Shown here one piece after another: positions 1-9,322 of a stretch of DNA of 58,231 nt (positions within the stretch are counted from its first letter, which is position 1; each line of letters begins with the position of its first letter). This stretch comes from JBQTHD01 sp052390275 (GTDB lineage: Bacteria > Actinomycetota > Acidimicrobiia > Acidimicrobiales > AC-14). The notes under the pieces were generated by a model. That model made no database searches and was not told where the DNA came from. It was given only the letters and a program-made list of their open reading frames with translations. Where the stretch lies: the NCBI GenBank assembly GCA_052390275.1, contig JBQTHD010000049.1:1-58231 (forward strand), read 5' to 3'. The translations under genes were made by a program, and so were the position numbers.

Positions 1-1
1 C

Positions 2-151
2 GACAAGAACCGCTTCGGTCGTCTCGTCGATGTCATGGTGCTGGTCCTCCTCGGGGAAGGCCAACAACCCTGTCAAATGCGGACTGAAACCTGGCGGATC
101 CTGTCGCGCGAAGTCAGAGGCAACCCACATTGGCTATGTGACACCAGATGA
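2..151 (+). CDS. Partial open frame entering from the left edge, unidentified
   Basis: An open frame enters from the left edge and ends at TGA 149-151, giving about 49 residues. The stretch RLVDVMVLVLL loosely resembles the late KDLVDLVLL-type motif of AbiEii nucleotidyltransferases, but it is on the opposite strand to the AbiEii remnant next door. Coding character is weak. It could be the tail of a defence gene or chance. Bases 152-300 hold nothing I can identify. Confidence 0.2.
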   Translation, partial: DKNRFGRLVDVMVLVLLGEGQQPCQMRTETWRILSREVRGNPHWLCDTR

Positions 152-301
152 CGAGCACACCGGTCGGGGCCCAGCCATCCGCAAAGCCCGAGAGGCTGGT
201 CTCGAAACCGCCCGCCTTCATCGCCTCGCCTACCATCGCCAGCACCCGTCAAAACCAACAGATCCGGGACCCGCCGATGCTGACTGATAGCGACAGGATC
301 T

Positions 302-839
302 CTATCGTTGACTCAGAAGCAGGTCACTTCTCGCGGGAATGCCTGCGAAGTCGAGGGAATTCGGCAGCACGATCCGGTCGGTGACGTCGAGCTCGTGAGC
401 CCTGGGTGAGACGTCGAGTTGGATGCGCCCGAACTGCCTTCCAGCCAGGTTGGCGGTGACTCCGACCCGCCAGGTGGGGTGGCCGCTACCGTCTGCACCA
501 AGAATCCGTGGCGTGGCGGTGACCATCTCGAACCCGTCGTCATCCACTTCAACTGCGAACGCCCAACTGGGCTTGGAGGTCGGCCGCGGTCGCGATCTCC
601 TCTCGAAGCCCGAGATCGATGTCCTTGGTCACCCGGGCATCGTGTCGTAGGCGAACTTCTAGCGCCATCCCGCCCTTGAGAACCCACCGGCCCGGCTGGG
701 CAGCCTCGAGACGGGCCACGATGCGCTCGAACAGGACACCCCGCCTGAGTCGATCGAGTCCGAGGCCGGTCTGTGCCGCCCGGTTGATGAGGCGTTGCTC
801 CAGGGCAGTCCTGAGTGCAGGCGCCGAGTCGTAGGTCAA
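302..839 (-). pseudogene. Broken AbiEii-type nucleotidyltransferase toxin
   Basis: The first ~96 codons (839 to about 549) match the start of AbiEii toxins, nucleotidyltransferase-like partners of AbiEi antitoxins. They include the motif WVLKGGMALEVRL followed by TKDIDLGLR. That frame hits TGA at 549. The homologous continuation (WAFAVEVDDDGF onward, then LDFAGIPAR) runs in a different frame from about 560 down to a stop at 302, so one frameshift lies near 555-565. The C-terminal third of the usual ~280-aa protein is also missing, including the EKLHAYTR-type motif. The start overlaps the upstream antitoxin gene by 4 bp (ATGA type), the usual abiE arrangement. The toxin is almost certainly inactive unless the frameshift is a sequencing error, and even then it is truncated. 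Confidence 0.75.
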
Positions 840-1432
840 GGTGCTGCTCTCAGTGCGAGCGCCCGTTCGATGTAGAGCGCGGCCCGAAAGTCGACCGATT
901 CGGCCCGGGTTCGCAGACTACGAATTGTGACGAGACCACGCTCTTCAGCCTCGGCGATGGTTCGACTCAGTTGCTCCTCATCAGGAGCTAGGGACGCGAC
1001 GTCGACGATTGATCGAACTGGGTTCGTCACCCGGAAGCCGGTGCGCTGAACGACGTCCATCGGCGGGAGATCTGCGCGGTGCAGCTTTACTGCTCGGTCG
1101 CGCATCGTGAAGCCGGGGGGGACCGTGAGGTTTACTCGAGGCGACTCGAACTCCCCGACGGAGTGCACGGCCAGAGCGGTCTCGTGAGAGACAACGGCCC
1201 GGCCCTTGGACCACAGTGCCCAGCGGGCGAGGTCGTCATGGATGTCGGGAATCCACTCGGCGAGCCGGAACAGCCCGCGGTCGATCCGCAGCCAGTTTCC
1301 GGCGCCCACGTGATGGGCCTGGGCCTGGTAGGAGTATCCGATCGACCGAGCCTGAGCCGCAGTGAAGTACCCGGCCTGCTCGGCGGCTAGGGCGAACAGC
1401 CGCCTACGTAGCTCTCGGCGGTTGACGGGCAT
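836..1432 (-). CDS. AbiEi-family antitoxin (type IV toxin-antitoxin)
   Basis: This ~198-aa protein has the AbiEi layout. An N-terminal winged-helix region carries GYFTAAQARSIGYSYQAQAHHVGAG and then WLRIDRGLFRL (shown here in parts of one conserved block). A C-terminal antitoxin domain carries VVSHETALAVH and NPVRSIVDVA. AbiEi proteins repress their operon and counter the AbiEii nucleotidyltransferase without binding it directly. I chose ATG 1432; an upstream GTG at 1468 would add 12 residues. A possible extended -10 (CAGTAT) lies just before the ATG, so the transcript may be nearly leaderless. The downstream toxin is broken, leaving an apparently intact antitoxin without a working partner. 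Confidence 0.75.
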   Translation of the reverse strand: MPVNRRELRRRLFALAAEQAGYFTAAQARSIGYSYQAQAHHVGAGNWLRIDRGLFRLAEWIPDIHDDLARWALWSKGRAVVSHETALAVHSVGEFESPRVNLTVPPGFTMRDRAVKLHRADLPPMDVVQRTGFRVTNPVRSIVDVASLAPDEEQLSRTIAEAEERGLVTIRSLRTRAESVDFRAALYIERALALRAAP

Positions 1433-1502
1433 CGAGCAATACTGTACGAAATTTGGATTTACAGCCACTCGATATCGCTAGAACTCAAGTTATGACCGAG
1501 TA

Positions 1503-3911
1503 TCAGGCCGCGTAGAGCAGCTCAGCCAGTCGCTCGACAGCCTTCCTCAGAGCGGCGTTCGACCCGAAACGCCCGGCGATGTCGACCGGAGAACCCAACG
1601 ACGACAGCGGAGGCACCTGCAGGACACCGGGATCATCCAGCTGACTGATGCCGTGCTCGGCATACTTGTCGAGCAGGAGTGCGAGGACCTCGCGGGCCGC
1701 CGGCTGGTAGGTCTCGAAGAAGGCGGCGTGCTCTTTCCGCACTCGTCGGACCCGATCGGTGCGGGTCGCGAGCGGCTGGTTCCACGCCAGGTGGACGAGC
1801 GCGTCGATGGGATCAGCTCCCATCAGCCCTGTGCGACTCACTAGGTCGTTGGCGTCGATCCCGTGCCCTTCGAGCGCGACCAGAACCTCGCGACGGCCAA
1901 CGCGGCTCGTCCATCGCGACCGGAGTTCGCCGGCATCGGGAGAGAGGAGGCGGACCGTCTCGGTCACGAAGTCCCGGTACTCGAGCCGGAGCCGTTGTGT
2001 ATCGGGGTCGAGGTGGTACGTGGCCTCGGCCGTGACCCATACCTGGGTGTCGCCTACATAGAACTTGATGGTCGGCTCCACATCCAGGTCGTCGGGATCG
2101 ATCGAGCCTCCGTCATCCGCCTGCTCACTGCCGATGCCCATGTCGAATGTCGGCTCGGGTTCCTCGACCACCGTGTCGTCGACAACGTTGCCCGTCTCGT
2201 CAATCTCCTCAACCTCGACGCGCTGGGGCGGTCCGTCGAACTCGGGGTCGGCGAAGAGGGCGGTGGCTCCGACATAGTCGATGATGTCGAAGGACAACTT
2301 GTCCTCGTCGGGGAACAGCCGGGTGCCGCGACCGATCATCTGCTTGAACAGCGCCATCGACCCGACCGGCCGGAAGAGAATGATGTTGCGAACTGTGGGC
2401 AGGTCCACCCCGGTGGACAACATCTCCGACGTGGTGGCGATCACCGGGTAGTCCCTCTCCGTGTCGGCAAAGTCGCTGAGGTGCCCCTTGCCGATCTCGG
2501 CCTCGTCGCTCACGATCCGCACGACGTAGTTGGGATGATGGCTTGTGAGGTCGGCGTTGGCGTTGTGCAGTGCTCGCCGCATCTGGTCGGCGTGCTCCTG
2601 GTCGACGCAGAAGACGATCGTCTTGGCCAACCGGTCGGTGTGGCGAAGGTACGCACTGAGGTGTTTGGCCGCCGCTTCGGTGCGGCTCAGCAGCGAGACG
2701 ACGCGCTCGAAATCCTTGGTGGTGTAAAGCCCCTCCGGAATCGCGTTGCCGAACAGGTCAAGCTGTCCCGAAGTCGGAGTGAACCCGTGGGCGTCGGGGC
2801 TGAGCGCAACCCGGCGAACCCGGTATGGGGCGAGAAAGCCGTCGTCGATGCCCTGCGCGAGGGAGTACTCGAACAGCGGGTCGCCGAAGTACTCGTAACT
2901 GTCGACGGTCTCGTCCCGCTTCGGAGTGGCCGTCATCCCGAGCTGTGTGGCCGGTGAGAAGTACTCGAGGATCGCCCGCCACGACGACTCCGCCTTGGCA
3001 CTCCCACGATGGCATTCGTCGACGATCACCAGATCGAAGAAGTCGGGGGCGAAGTCGCGGAACATGCCGTTCGGGTCGTCGCCGGCGTCGGCAAGCTGCT
3101 GGTAGAGGGCGAAGTAGATCTCCCGGCCCGCCTTGGCCTCGCCCTGGAGCTTCCAGATTGGGGTGTTGTCACCGGTGCCGAAGGCGGGCTTGTACTCACG
3201 TTCGATCGGCTGGTCGACCAGGATGTTGCGGTCGGCCAGGTAGAGGATGCGAGGGTTCCGGCCTTTCCACCATCCGCTCTTCCAGAGCTTCCAGACGATC
3301 TGCATCGACACGAACGTCTTGCCCGTGCCGGTGGCTAGGGTGAGAAGGAGCCGCTTGTCCCCTTGGAGGATGGCGGTGACCGATCGGTTGATGGCGGTGC
3401 GCTGGTAGGAGCGGGGCTCCTTGACTGTGCCGTCGGGGTTTCGGAGCGCCCGGTTGAAGGGCAGGAGGAGCCCCTCGGCCACGTCGGCCTCGAGGATGCC
3501 CTTCCACGCCCGATAGCGAGACCACGCTGCCTCGGGAGAAGGGAAGGCCGTGAGCCGGTCAGTCTCCAGGCCGGTGCCTCGATCGTCCTCGACGATGCCT
3601 TTGCCATTCGTGGAGTAGGCAAGCGGAAGGTCGAGGAGTAGCGCATAGTTCTTCGCTTGTTGAAGTCCCTTGCCGGGGATGGCGTACTCCCGCTTCGCCT
3701 CGACCACGGCAACCGCGACCCCAGGCTCGTACTCGAGGACGTAGTCCGCCCGGAGCGGCTTGGCCCGGCGGTGCTTCTTCCCGACGGGCACGATCCGACC
3801 GTCGGTGATCGGGAACTGCTCGACGATCTGGTCGTCACCCTACCCGGCCGCCTTGACCAGCGGGAGGACGTAGTCGCGACACGTGTCTGCCTCCAGCGGG
3901 CCGCCCGGCAT
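1503..3911 (-). pseudogene. hsdR: Type I restriction endonuclease subunit R (HsdR), amber-interrupted and orphan
   Basis: HsdR is the motor and nuclease subunit of type I restriction systems. The body shows the PD-(D/E)xK-like nuclease segment (ADYVLEYEPG then VVEAKRE) and the SF2 helicase motifs: Walker A TLATGTGKTF, DECH box IVDECHRG, GMTATPKRDE, TGVDLPTVRNII and QMIGRGTRL. The family N-terminus is found upstream in frame, from ATG 3911 (MPGGPLEADTCRDYVLP, then KAAG), but codon 3842-3840 is TAG. HsdR homologues have Trp at this point (AAGWSDDQI-like), so one G-to-A change explains it. Re-initiation at GTG 3791 would give 762 aa, lacking about 40 N-terminal residues. No hsdM or hsdS is adjacent: the next gene upstream is glnA. 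The subunit is stranded beside an abiE remnant. Confidence 0.85.
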
Positions 3912-4014
3912 GCGACGACCGTACCTGGCTAGAGCGTCAGATGACCGGAAGGATAAAGAGGCGCTTGTACTCGCACGCCAACTTGACGGCGCAGAATGTC
4001 AGCGCCCTCCCGGC

Positions 4015-5439
4015 CTAGATGTCGTAGTACAGGTGGAATTCGTACGGGTGGGGGCGGAGGCGGAGGGCGTCGATCTCGCGCTCGCGCTTGTAGGCGACGT
4101 GGGTCTCGATGATGTCGTCGGTGAAGACGCCGCCCGCCCGCAGGAAGTCGTTGTCGGCCTCCAGGGCTTCGAGCGCCGCATCCAGAGAGGCGGGGACCTG
4201 GGGAACCTGGGCCAACTCCTCGGGCGGAAGGTCGTAGAGGTCCTTGTCCACCGGGGGGGGAGGCTCGATACGGTCCATCACCCCGTCGAGACCGGCCAGC
4301 ATCATGGCGGCGAAGGCCAGGTAGGCGTTGGAGGACGAGTCCGGACAGCGGAACTCCACCCGCTTGGCCTTGGGGCTCTTCTGGGCCAGAGGAATTCTGC
4401 ACGAGGCCGACCGGTTGCGCTGGCTGTAGACGAGGTTGACGGGCGCCTCATACCCGGGGACCAACCGCTTGTAGGAGTTGGTGGTGGGGTTGGAGAACGC
4501 ACAGATGGCCGGGGCATGGGCCAAAAGTCCCCCGATGTACCAGCGTCCAAGATCGCTCAGGCCTGCGTACCCCGTCTCGGAATAGAACAGCGGGGTGTCA
4601 CCCTTCCATAGAGATTGGTGGGTGTGCATTCCTGAGCCATTGTCCTCGAACAGCGGCTTAGGCATGAAGGTAATGGTTTTGCCGGCAGCCCGACCGACAT
4701 TCTTGACAACGTATTTGAAGGTCACCAGTTTGTCAGCCATGGCCAAGAGCGTGTCAAAGCGCATCCCGATTTCGCCCTGACCCCCGGAGGCCACCTCGTG
4801 GTGGTGCAGTTCCACCGGGATACCCACGTCCATGAGGGTGGCGGAAATCTCGGAGCGCAAGTCCTGGTAGTGATCCATCGGCGGCACCGGGAAGTAACCT
4901 TCCTTGGTGCGGGGCTTGTAGCCCAGGTTGGGCCCTTCGTCCCGACCGGTGTTCCAGACGCCCTCGACTGAATCGACCATATGCATCGAAGAGTTCTGGT
5001 TGTAGGAGAACCGCACGTCGTCGAAAATGAAGAACTCCGGTTCCGGGCCGAAGAACGCCTTATCGGCGATACCGGTCGATGCCAGGTAGGCCTCGGCCTT
5101 GCGTGCTACATATCGTGGGTCCCGGCTGTAAGGCTCGCCAGTGATGGGATCGTGGACGAAACAGTGAATGTTGAGCGTCCTACGGGCCCGGAACGGGTCG
5201 ATATAGGCTGTGTTCGAATCCGGGATCAGAATCATGTCCGACTCCTGGATTTGCTGAAACCCTCGAATCGATGATCCGTCAAAACCGTGACCGTCGGTGA
5301 AGACATCCTCGGTCATCTGGCTCACCGGAACGGTCACGTGCTGCACCAGGCCGGGGAGGTCGCAGAACCGGTAGTCGACGAACTCGACTCCCTCATCGGC
5401 TGCCATCTTGAGAACGTCTGCCGGGCTCCGCTCGTGCAC
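4015..5439 (-). CDS. glnA: Glutamine synthetase type I
   Basis: ATP-dependent ligation of ammonia to glutamate; a cytoplasmic dodecamer. The 474-aa length is standard for GSI. Visible features are the beta-grasp N-terminus (VEFVDYRFCDLPG), FGPEPEFFIFDD (metal ligands), HHHEVASGGQGEIG, the NGSGMHTHQS loop and the NRSASCRIP segment. KDLYDLPPEE carries the tyrosine that GlnE adenylylates in GSI-beta enzymes, so activity control by adenylylation is likely. The GTG start at 5439 has a strong ribosome site (GGGGGAGAAGG) and restores the family length; longer starts add an unrelated tail. It is divergent from the glnA2-like gene across a 272-bp region with a possible GlnR site. Confidence 0.95.
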   Translation of the reverse strand: MHERSPADVLKMAADEGVEFVDYRFCDLPGLVQHVTVPVSQMTEDVFTDGHGFDGSSIRGFQQIQESDMILIPDSNTAYIDPFRARRTLNIHCFVHDPITGEPYSRDPRYVARKAEAYLASTGIADKAFFGPEPEFFIFDDVRFSYNQNSSMHMVDSVEGVWNTGRDEGPNLGYKPRTKEGYFPVPPMDHYQDLRSEISATLMDVGIPVELHHHEVASGGQGEIGMRFDTLLAMADKLVTFKYVVKNVGRAAGKTITFMPKPLFEDNGSGMHTHQSLWKGDTPLFYSETGYAGLSDLGRWYIGGLLAHAPAICAFSNPTTNSYKRLVPGYEAPVNLVYSQRNRSASCRIPLAQKSPKAKRVEFRCPDSSSNAYLAFAAMMLAGLDGVMDRIEPPPPVDKDLYDLPPEELAQVPQVPASLDAALEALEADNDFLRAGGVFTDDIIETHVAYKREREIDALRLRPHPYEFHLYYDI

Positions 5440-5623
5440 TTTGGCCTTCTCCCCCTGTTGGAGCCGGGCACCGGCTCGGGCCCGGACAATCGATCTTGGT
5501 GACGGCGATCCTGGTGAAAAACGAACGATCTGATCTGATGAATCCGGTGATGCGGTACGCGATGGACCCTGCGTCGCCGGCTGCCAGGCTTGACTCCGGC
5601 AGTTTCGGAGTAGTTGCACCTTG

Positions 5624-5640
5624 GTGAATGCTCTGTGAAC
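5624..5640. promoter_or_regulatory. Candidate GlnR box between glnA and the glnA2-like gene
   Basis: Two GTGAA half-sites start 11 bp apart (5624 and 5635, the second reading GTGAACC). This matches the known 5-n6-5 spacing of actinobacterial GlnR boxes (GTnAC-n6-GAAAC), though neither half-site is perfect. The site lies between two divergent glutamine synthetase genes, and a GlnR-like regulator is encoded at 7129. Assignment rests on spacing and context only. Confidence 0.35.
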
Positions 5641-5711
5641 CACCCAGGCATCCGCCCGGGAGGCTGGGAAGATACCGCGCAGAGCGGAAGACCTGCCGGG
5701 AAGGGGACACC

Positions 5712-7037
5712 ATGGAACGCCAGCAGGACTACGTACTGCGATCGGTGGAGGAGCGGGGCGTGCGCTTCATCCGCCTGTGGTTCGCCGACGTCGTCGGACA
5801 ACTCAAGTCCATCGCCATCGTCCCCAGCGAGTTGGAGACCGCACTCGAGGAGGGCATGACCTTCGACGGCTCTGCCATCGACGGCTTCAGCCGGGTCCAG
5901 GAGTCCGACATGCTCCTTCATCCCGACCCCAACACCTTCGAACTACTCCCCTGGCGCGACGAGGACGCTCCAGTGGCCCGGATGTTCTGCGACGTCACCA
6001 CCCTCGACGGCGAGCCCTTCCCTGGGGATCCCCGTCACGTCCTTCGCCGTCAACTGGACGCGGCCCGCGACAAGGGCTTCTCGTTCTTCGTAGGCCCCGA
6101 CATGGAGTTCTTCTACTTCGCCAGCCCGGACGCTCCCGTGCCCATCGACAGCGGTTCGTACTTCGATTTGACGGCAACCGACGTTGCCAACGGCCTACGC
6201 CGCCGAACGATCCTGGCCCTAGAGGCTCTGGGCATCCCGGTGCGCTACAGCCACCACGAGGACGCCCCCAGCCAGCACGAGATCGATCTCCGCTACAGCG
6301 ACGCCCTGACCATGGCCGACAACGTGATGACCTTCAAGCTGGTGGTCAAGGAGATCGCCCTGGAGAAGGGCGTGCATGCCACTTTCATGCCCAAGCCTTT
6401 GGCGGGGGTGCAGGGTTCGGGCATGCACACTCACTTCTCCCTGTTCGAGGGCGACGTCAACGCCTTCTACGACGCCGATGACCCGGCGCATCTGTCCAAG
6501 GTGGCTCGGGGATTCGTGGCCGGCCTGTTGCACCACGCCCGGGAGATCACCGCGGTGACCAACCAATGGGTCAACTCCTACAAACGCCTGGTGGTCGGTT
6601 TCGAGGCTCCGGTGTTCGTGGCCTGGGCCCGCAACAACCGTTCGGCGCTGGTCCGAATCCCCGGTTGCAAGAAGGGCAACGAGTCGTCAACCCGGGTTGA
6701 GTTCCGGTCCCCCGACCCGGCCTGTAACCCCTACCTGGCATTCGCCGTGATTTTGGCCGCGGGGTTGCGGGGGATCGAGAACAACTACGAACTCGCTCCC
6801 GAACTCACCGCCAACGTCTATGAGATGACACCGGAGGAGCGGATGGCTGAAGGCGTCGAGGTGCTCCCGGGGTCCCTGGAGGAGGCGGTGGACGTGATGG
6901 AGTCCTCCGAACTGGTGGCCAGCACTCTGGGCGAGCACGTTTTCGAATGGTTCCTTCGCAACAAGCGGGCGGAGTGCGACGCCTACCGCCACCAGATCAC
7001 CCCGTTCGAAATCGACCGCTACCTCCCCCTGCTGTGA
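5712..7037 (+). CDS. Second type I glutamine synthetase (GlnA2-like)
   Basis: This 441-aa member of the glutamine synthetase family has MTFDGSAIDGFSR, VGPDMEFFYF, SHHEDAPSQHEID, GVQGSGMHTHFS and NNRSALVRIP. The length and a weak adenylylation-site context (ANVYEMTPEER) resemble the GSI-alpha/GlnA2 branch found beside glnA in actinobacteria, some members of which act on other amines. Substrate cannot be fixed from sequence. ATG 5712 follows GGGAAGGGG at a good distance. It is transcribed divergently from glnA and is followed after 91 bp by the glnR-like gene. Confidence 0.88.
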   Translation: MERQQDYVLRSVEERGVRFIRLWFADVVGQLKSIAIVPSELETALEEGMTFDGSAIDGFSRVQESDMLLHPDPNTFELLPWRDEDAPVARMFCDVTTLDGEPFPGDPRHVLRRQLDAARDKGFSFFVGPDMEFFYFASPDAPVPIDSGSYFDLTATDVANGLRRRTILALEALGIPVRYSHHEDAPSQHEIDLRYSDALTMADNVMTFKLVVKEIALEKGVHATFMPKPLAGVQGSGMHTHFSLFEGDVNAFYDADDPAHLSKVARGFVAGLLHHAREITAVTNQWVNSYKRLVVGFEAPVFVAWARNNRSALVRIPGCKKGNESSTRVEFRSPDPACNPYLAFAVILAAGLRGIENNYELAPELTANVYEMTPEERMAEGVEVLPGSLEEAVDVMESSELVASTLGEHVFEWFLRNKRAECDAYRHQITPFEIDRYLPLL

Positions 7038-7128
7038 CCGGTCGCATGGTTATCAAGAAGACCGCCGTCGGCACCGGGATCGCGCAAGGGCCGTCGGCCC
7101 TGGGCCCACGAGAACAGGGAAGCTGAAC

Positions 7129-7809
7129 ATGGAGCCGCTGCTTTTGTTCCCCGACCCGCCGCCTCCCACCGTGGTCAGTGTCCTTTCCGAGTCCGGGTAT
7201 CCCTGGCGGTCGGTGACCACACTGGAGGAGGCCCAGCGGGTCGAACCCGAGGACGGGTGGTCCGGTGCCCTGGTCTGCACCGACGACGAACCGGAGGCGG
7301 CCATCGTTTTGTGCCGGGGACTTCGCAAGCGCGATGTCCCCCTCGAACCACTGCTGCTCATGGTCCCTAGCGCCCAGTTGGCCGACCTGGAGTTGCGCGA
7401 GGAGCTCTTTGACGACTTCTGCGTCTCGCCGGCCCGGCCCACCGAGTTGGAGGCCCGGCTCAAGCACCTTTTTTGGCGGACCGGTCGGGGCACCCGACCA
7501 GAACTCATCGAGTACGACTCACTGGTCCTCAACCTGGAGACCTACCAGGCGGCGGTCGGCGGGCGTCCTTTGGACCTGACCTACATGGAGTACGAGCTAC
7601 TCAAGTTCTTGGCCACCCACCCGGGCAAGGTCTTCACCCGGGAAATTCTTCTGTCCCGGGTCTGGGGCTATGAGTACTACGGCGGGGCCCGCACCGTGGA
7701 CGTCCACATTCGCCGCCTACGGGCCAAGTTGGGGGAGGAGAACGCCAACCTCATCCACACCGTCCGGTCGGTGGGTTACCGCTTCGGCCAGTCCCGTTGG
7801 TCCCCGTGA
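7129..7809 (+). CDS. glnR: OmpR-type winged-helix regulator, likely GlnR
   Basis: This 226-aa protein has a degenerate N-terminal receiver (about 1-110) and a clear C-terminal winged-helix DNA-binding domain (DLTYMEYELLKFLATHPG, then RVWGYEYYGGARTVDVH and VRSVGYRF). The receiver lacks a convincing phospho-acceptor Asp, as in atypical GlnR proteins, which act without a partner kinase. No histidine kinase is adjacent. It sits directly after two glutamine synthetase genes, so a GlnR role in nitrogen control is the best reading. MtrA/RegX3-type paralogues have the same fold, hence the reduced confidence in the name. Confidence 0.65.
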   Translation: MEPLLLFPDPPPPTVVSVLSESGYPWRSVTTLEEAQRVEPEDGWSGALVCTDDEPEAAIVLCRGLRKRDVPLEPLLLMVPSAQLADLELREELFDDFCVSPARPTELEARLKHLFWRTGRGTRPELIEYDSLVLNLETYQAAVGGRPLDLTYMEYELLKFLATHPGKVFTREILLSRVWGYEYYGGARTVDVHIRRLRAKLGEENANLIHTVRSVGYRFGQSRWSP

Positions 7810-7866
7810 TCGGGAACCGGCAGGCCCGCTTCTAGTTGGTCATCCCTCTTCCTCGGCCGGCTGGGT

Positions 7867-9225
7867 TTAGTCCTCGTCCCTGTCGTCGCCGGCGCCCCGG
7901 TCCCTGTCGTCGGGGCGGTCGTCCGCGGGGTCGTCGTCTGCGGAGTCGACCGCCCGGGCCAGCGCTTTGAGGTCGATCTCGAACTCGTAGTCGTGGTCGT
8001 AGGTGCGGATGTGAAGTTCGTCGCCCTGGCGCACGATGAAGGTCGGGGCGGTTATCAGGGGTTGCCGTCCGAGAACCTTGCCCGTTTTGGCGTCGAGGGC
8101 GTAGAGGAAGTCGGCCTCGGCGGTGAAGCCGTAGCCGGTGAAGATCACCCCGTTGACCAGGGTGAACAGGTCTGCGTTGGCCACCAGTGATGGTGAGCGC
8201 CACAGGATCCTTCCGGTATTGGTGTCGATGGCGGTCAGAAAGCCGTTCGCCCCGTCCGATGCCGCCGCGTAGCCGAGATGGGCGTGGGCCACATAGAGGA
8301 CTGGCCCGACCCGGGAGATCCATCGGATTCCCTGGTCAACCCGGTCGACCTCGTCGGGAGCCGCCCGGGGGGCCCGGGTGAATGAGGTGAAGTCGTAGGC
8401 CATCTGAGCGGTGCCCTGGCCCAGGTCGATCTCCACGGCGATGGTCGGGGTGAAGCCCTGGCCGTAGAGGGCGAAAACCGGCTGGGTCCGGGTTATCCCC
8501 ACCAATGCGAGGCCCTGGTAGGCACGGGGCACAGCCTTGTCGACCTTGGTCGCCTCCACGGTCGGCTCCAGTATCCGCCGATCAGCCAGCCATCGGTCTT
8601 CGTCGGTCACCTGGTTTCTGGTGGGTGGGTCTGTTTCCCGGATGAATCCGATCGGTTCAGGCGATCTGGCCGGCGGCTGGAAATCTGGTCTCCCCACCTC
8701 TGTGCGCCGCACTGTTCCCATCTCCGCCAGCGGCACCGAGGCGCCAGCCCCGCCGTGGACCACCGAAGCGGTGGAACCGGTCGGCACCACCGCAACCGGC
8801 GGCGGCGAGGTCGAACGGGTCACCGGCGGCGGTTTGGGATCTGACCCCCCACCCCTGACCACCTCAGCTGTGACCGGCAGCGGGTCCGACGGATCAGGAT
8901 CGCCCCGGACGACCTCAGCGTCGAAGGAGTCGAAGAAGACGAATGATCCGGTGTTGCCCGGCAAAGTACAGGTGCCATCGGCGGGCGACTCCGGCGCAGG
9001 GTCACATTCCACCGGACCCGGCGACACGGCGGGTCTCGACGTTGTGGTGGTGGGAGTGGCCGAGGCCAGCACAGAAGAGTCTGCTCCATTGGCCAGGCGA
9101 GCCACTGAGTACGAGCCGGCCGCGCCCACCAGTACGAGCGCCACCGCTACTGAGATCCGGGCCAGGGTGGAATGCCGGGTGGGACCGTTGGCTGCCGGGG
9201 TTGGCAGGGGGGTCTCGACCGGCAT
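7867..9225 (-). CDS. Membrane-anchored PQQ-like beta-propeller protein
   Basis: From ATG 9225 the protein has 452 aa. A single N-terminal membrane segment (ISVAVALVLVGAAGSYSVA) is followed by a Thr/Pro-rich extracellular linker. The C-terminal half carries PQQ-type propeller blades (FLTAIDTNTGRILWRS and FLYALDAKTGKVLGRQP). Such blades usually serve as ligand or protein platforms, or extracytoplasmic sensors. An Asp/Arg-rich tail ends the protein. It is divergent from the kinase gene at 9323 with a 97-bp gap, so a joint regulatory region and an extracytoplasmic partnership are possible. Function is unknown. Confidence 0.7.
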   Translation of the reverse strand: MPVETPLPTPAANGPTRHSTLARISVAVALVLVGAAGSYSVARLANGADSSVLASATPTTTTSRPAVSPGPVECDPAPESPADGTCTLPGNTGSFVFFDSFDAEVVRGDPDPSDPLPVTAEVVRGGGSDPKPPPVTRSTSPPPVAVVPTGSTASVVHGGAGASVPLAEMGTVRRTEVGRPDFQPPARSPEPIGFIRETDPPTRNQVTDEDRWLADRRILEPTVEATKVDKAVPRAYQGLALVGITRTQPVFALYGQGFTPTIAVEIDLGQGTAQMAYDFTSFTRAPRAAPDEVDRVDQGIRWISRVGPVLYVAHAHLGYAAASDGANGFLTAIDTNTGRILWRSPSLVANADLFTLVNGVIFTGYGFTAEADFLYALDAKTGKVLGRQPLITAPTFIVRQGDELHIRTYDHDYEFEIDLKALARAVDSADDDPADDRPDDRDRGAGDDRDED

Positions 9226-9322
9226 GGCATCAGTATTGGCGGTCAGGGGGCGGACGGCCAACGGGTAACCCCCCCATCTCGGCGGAGTTGATTCGCTAGG
9301 GTGCGATGCGGTATGGGCGCGT

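Noticed and set aside
26..300. Several overlapping short frames at the left edge
   Set aside because: They lie in all frames, have no domain-like segments and arise easily in GC-rich DNA. Only the frame entering from the edge is listed, at low confidence.
1863..2957. Long 364-aa frame opposite hsdR
   Set aside because: It is antisense to a gene with all SF2 helicase motifs. Long antisense frames are expected with strong G/C third-position bias.
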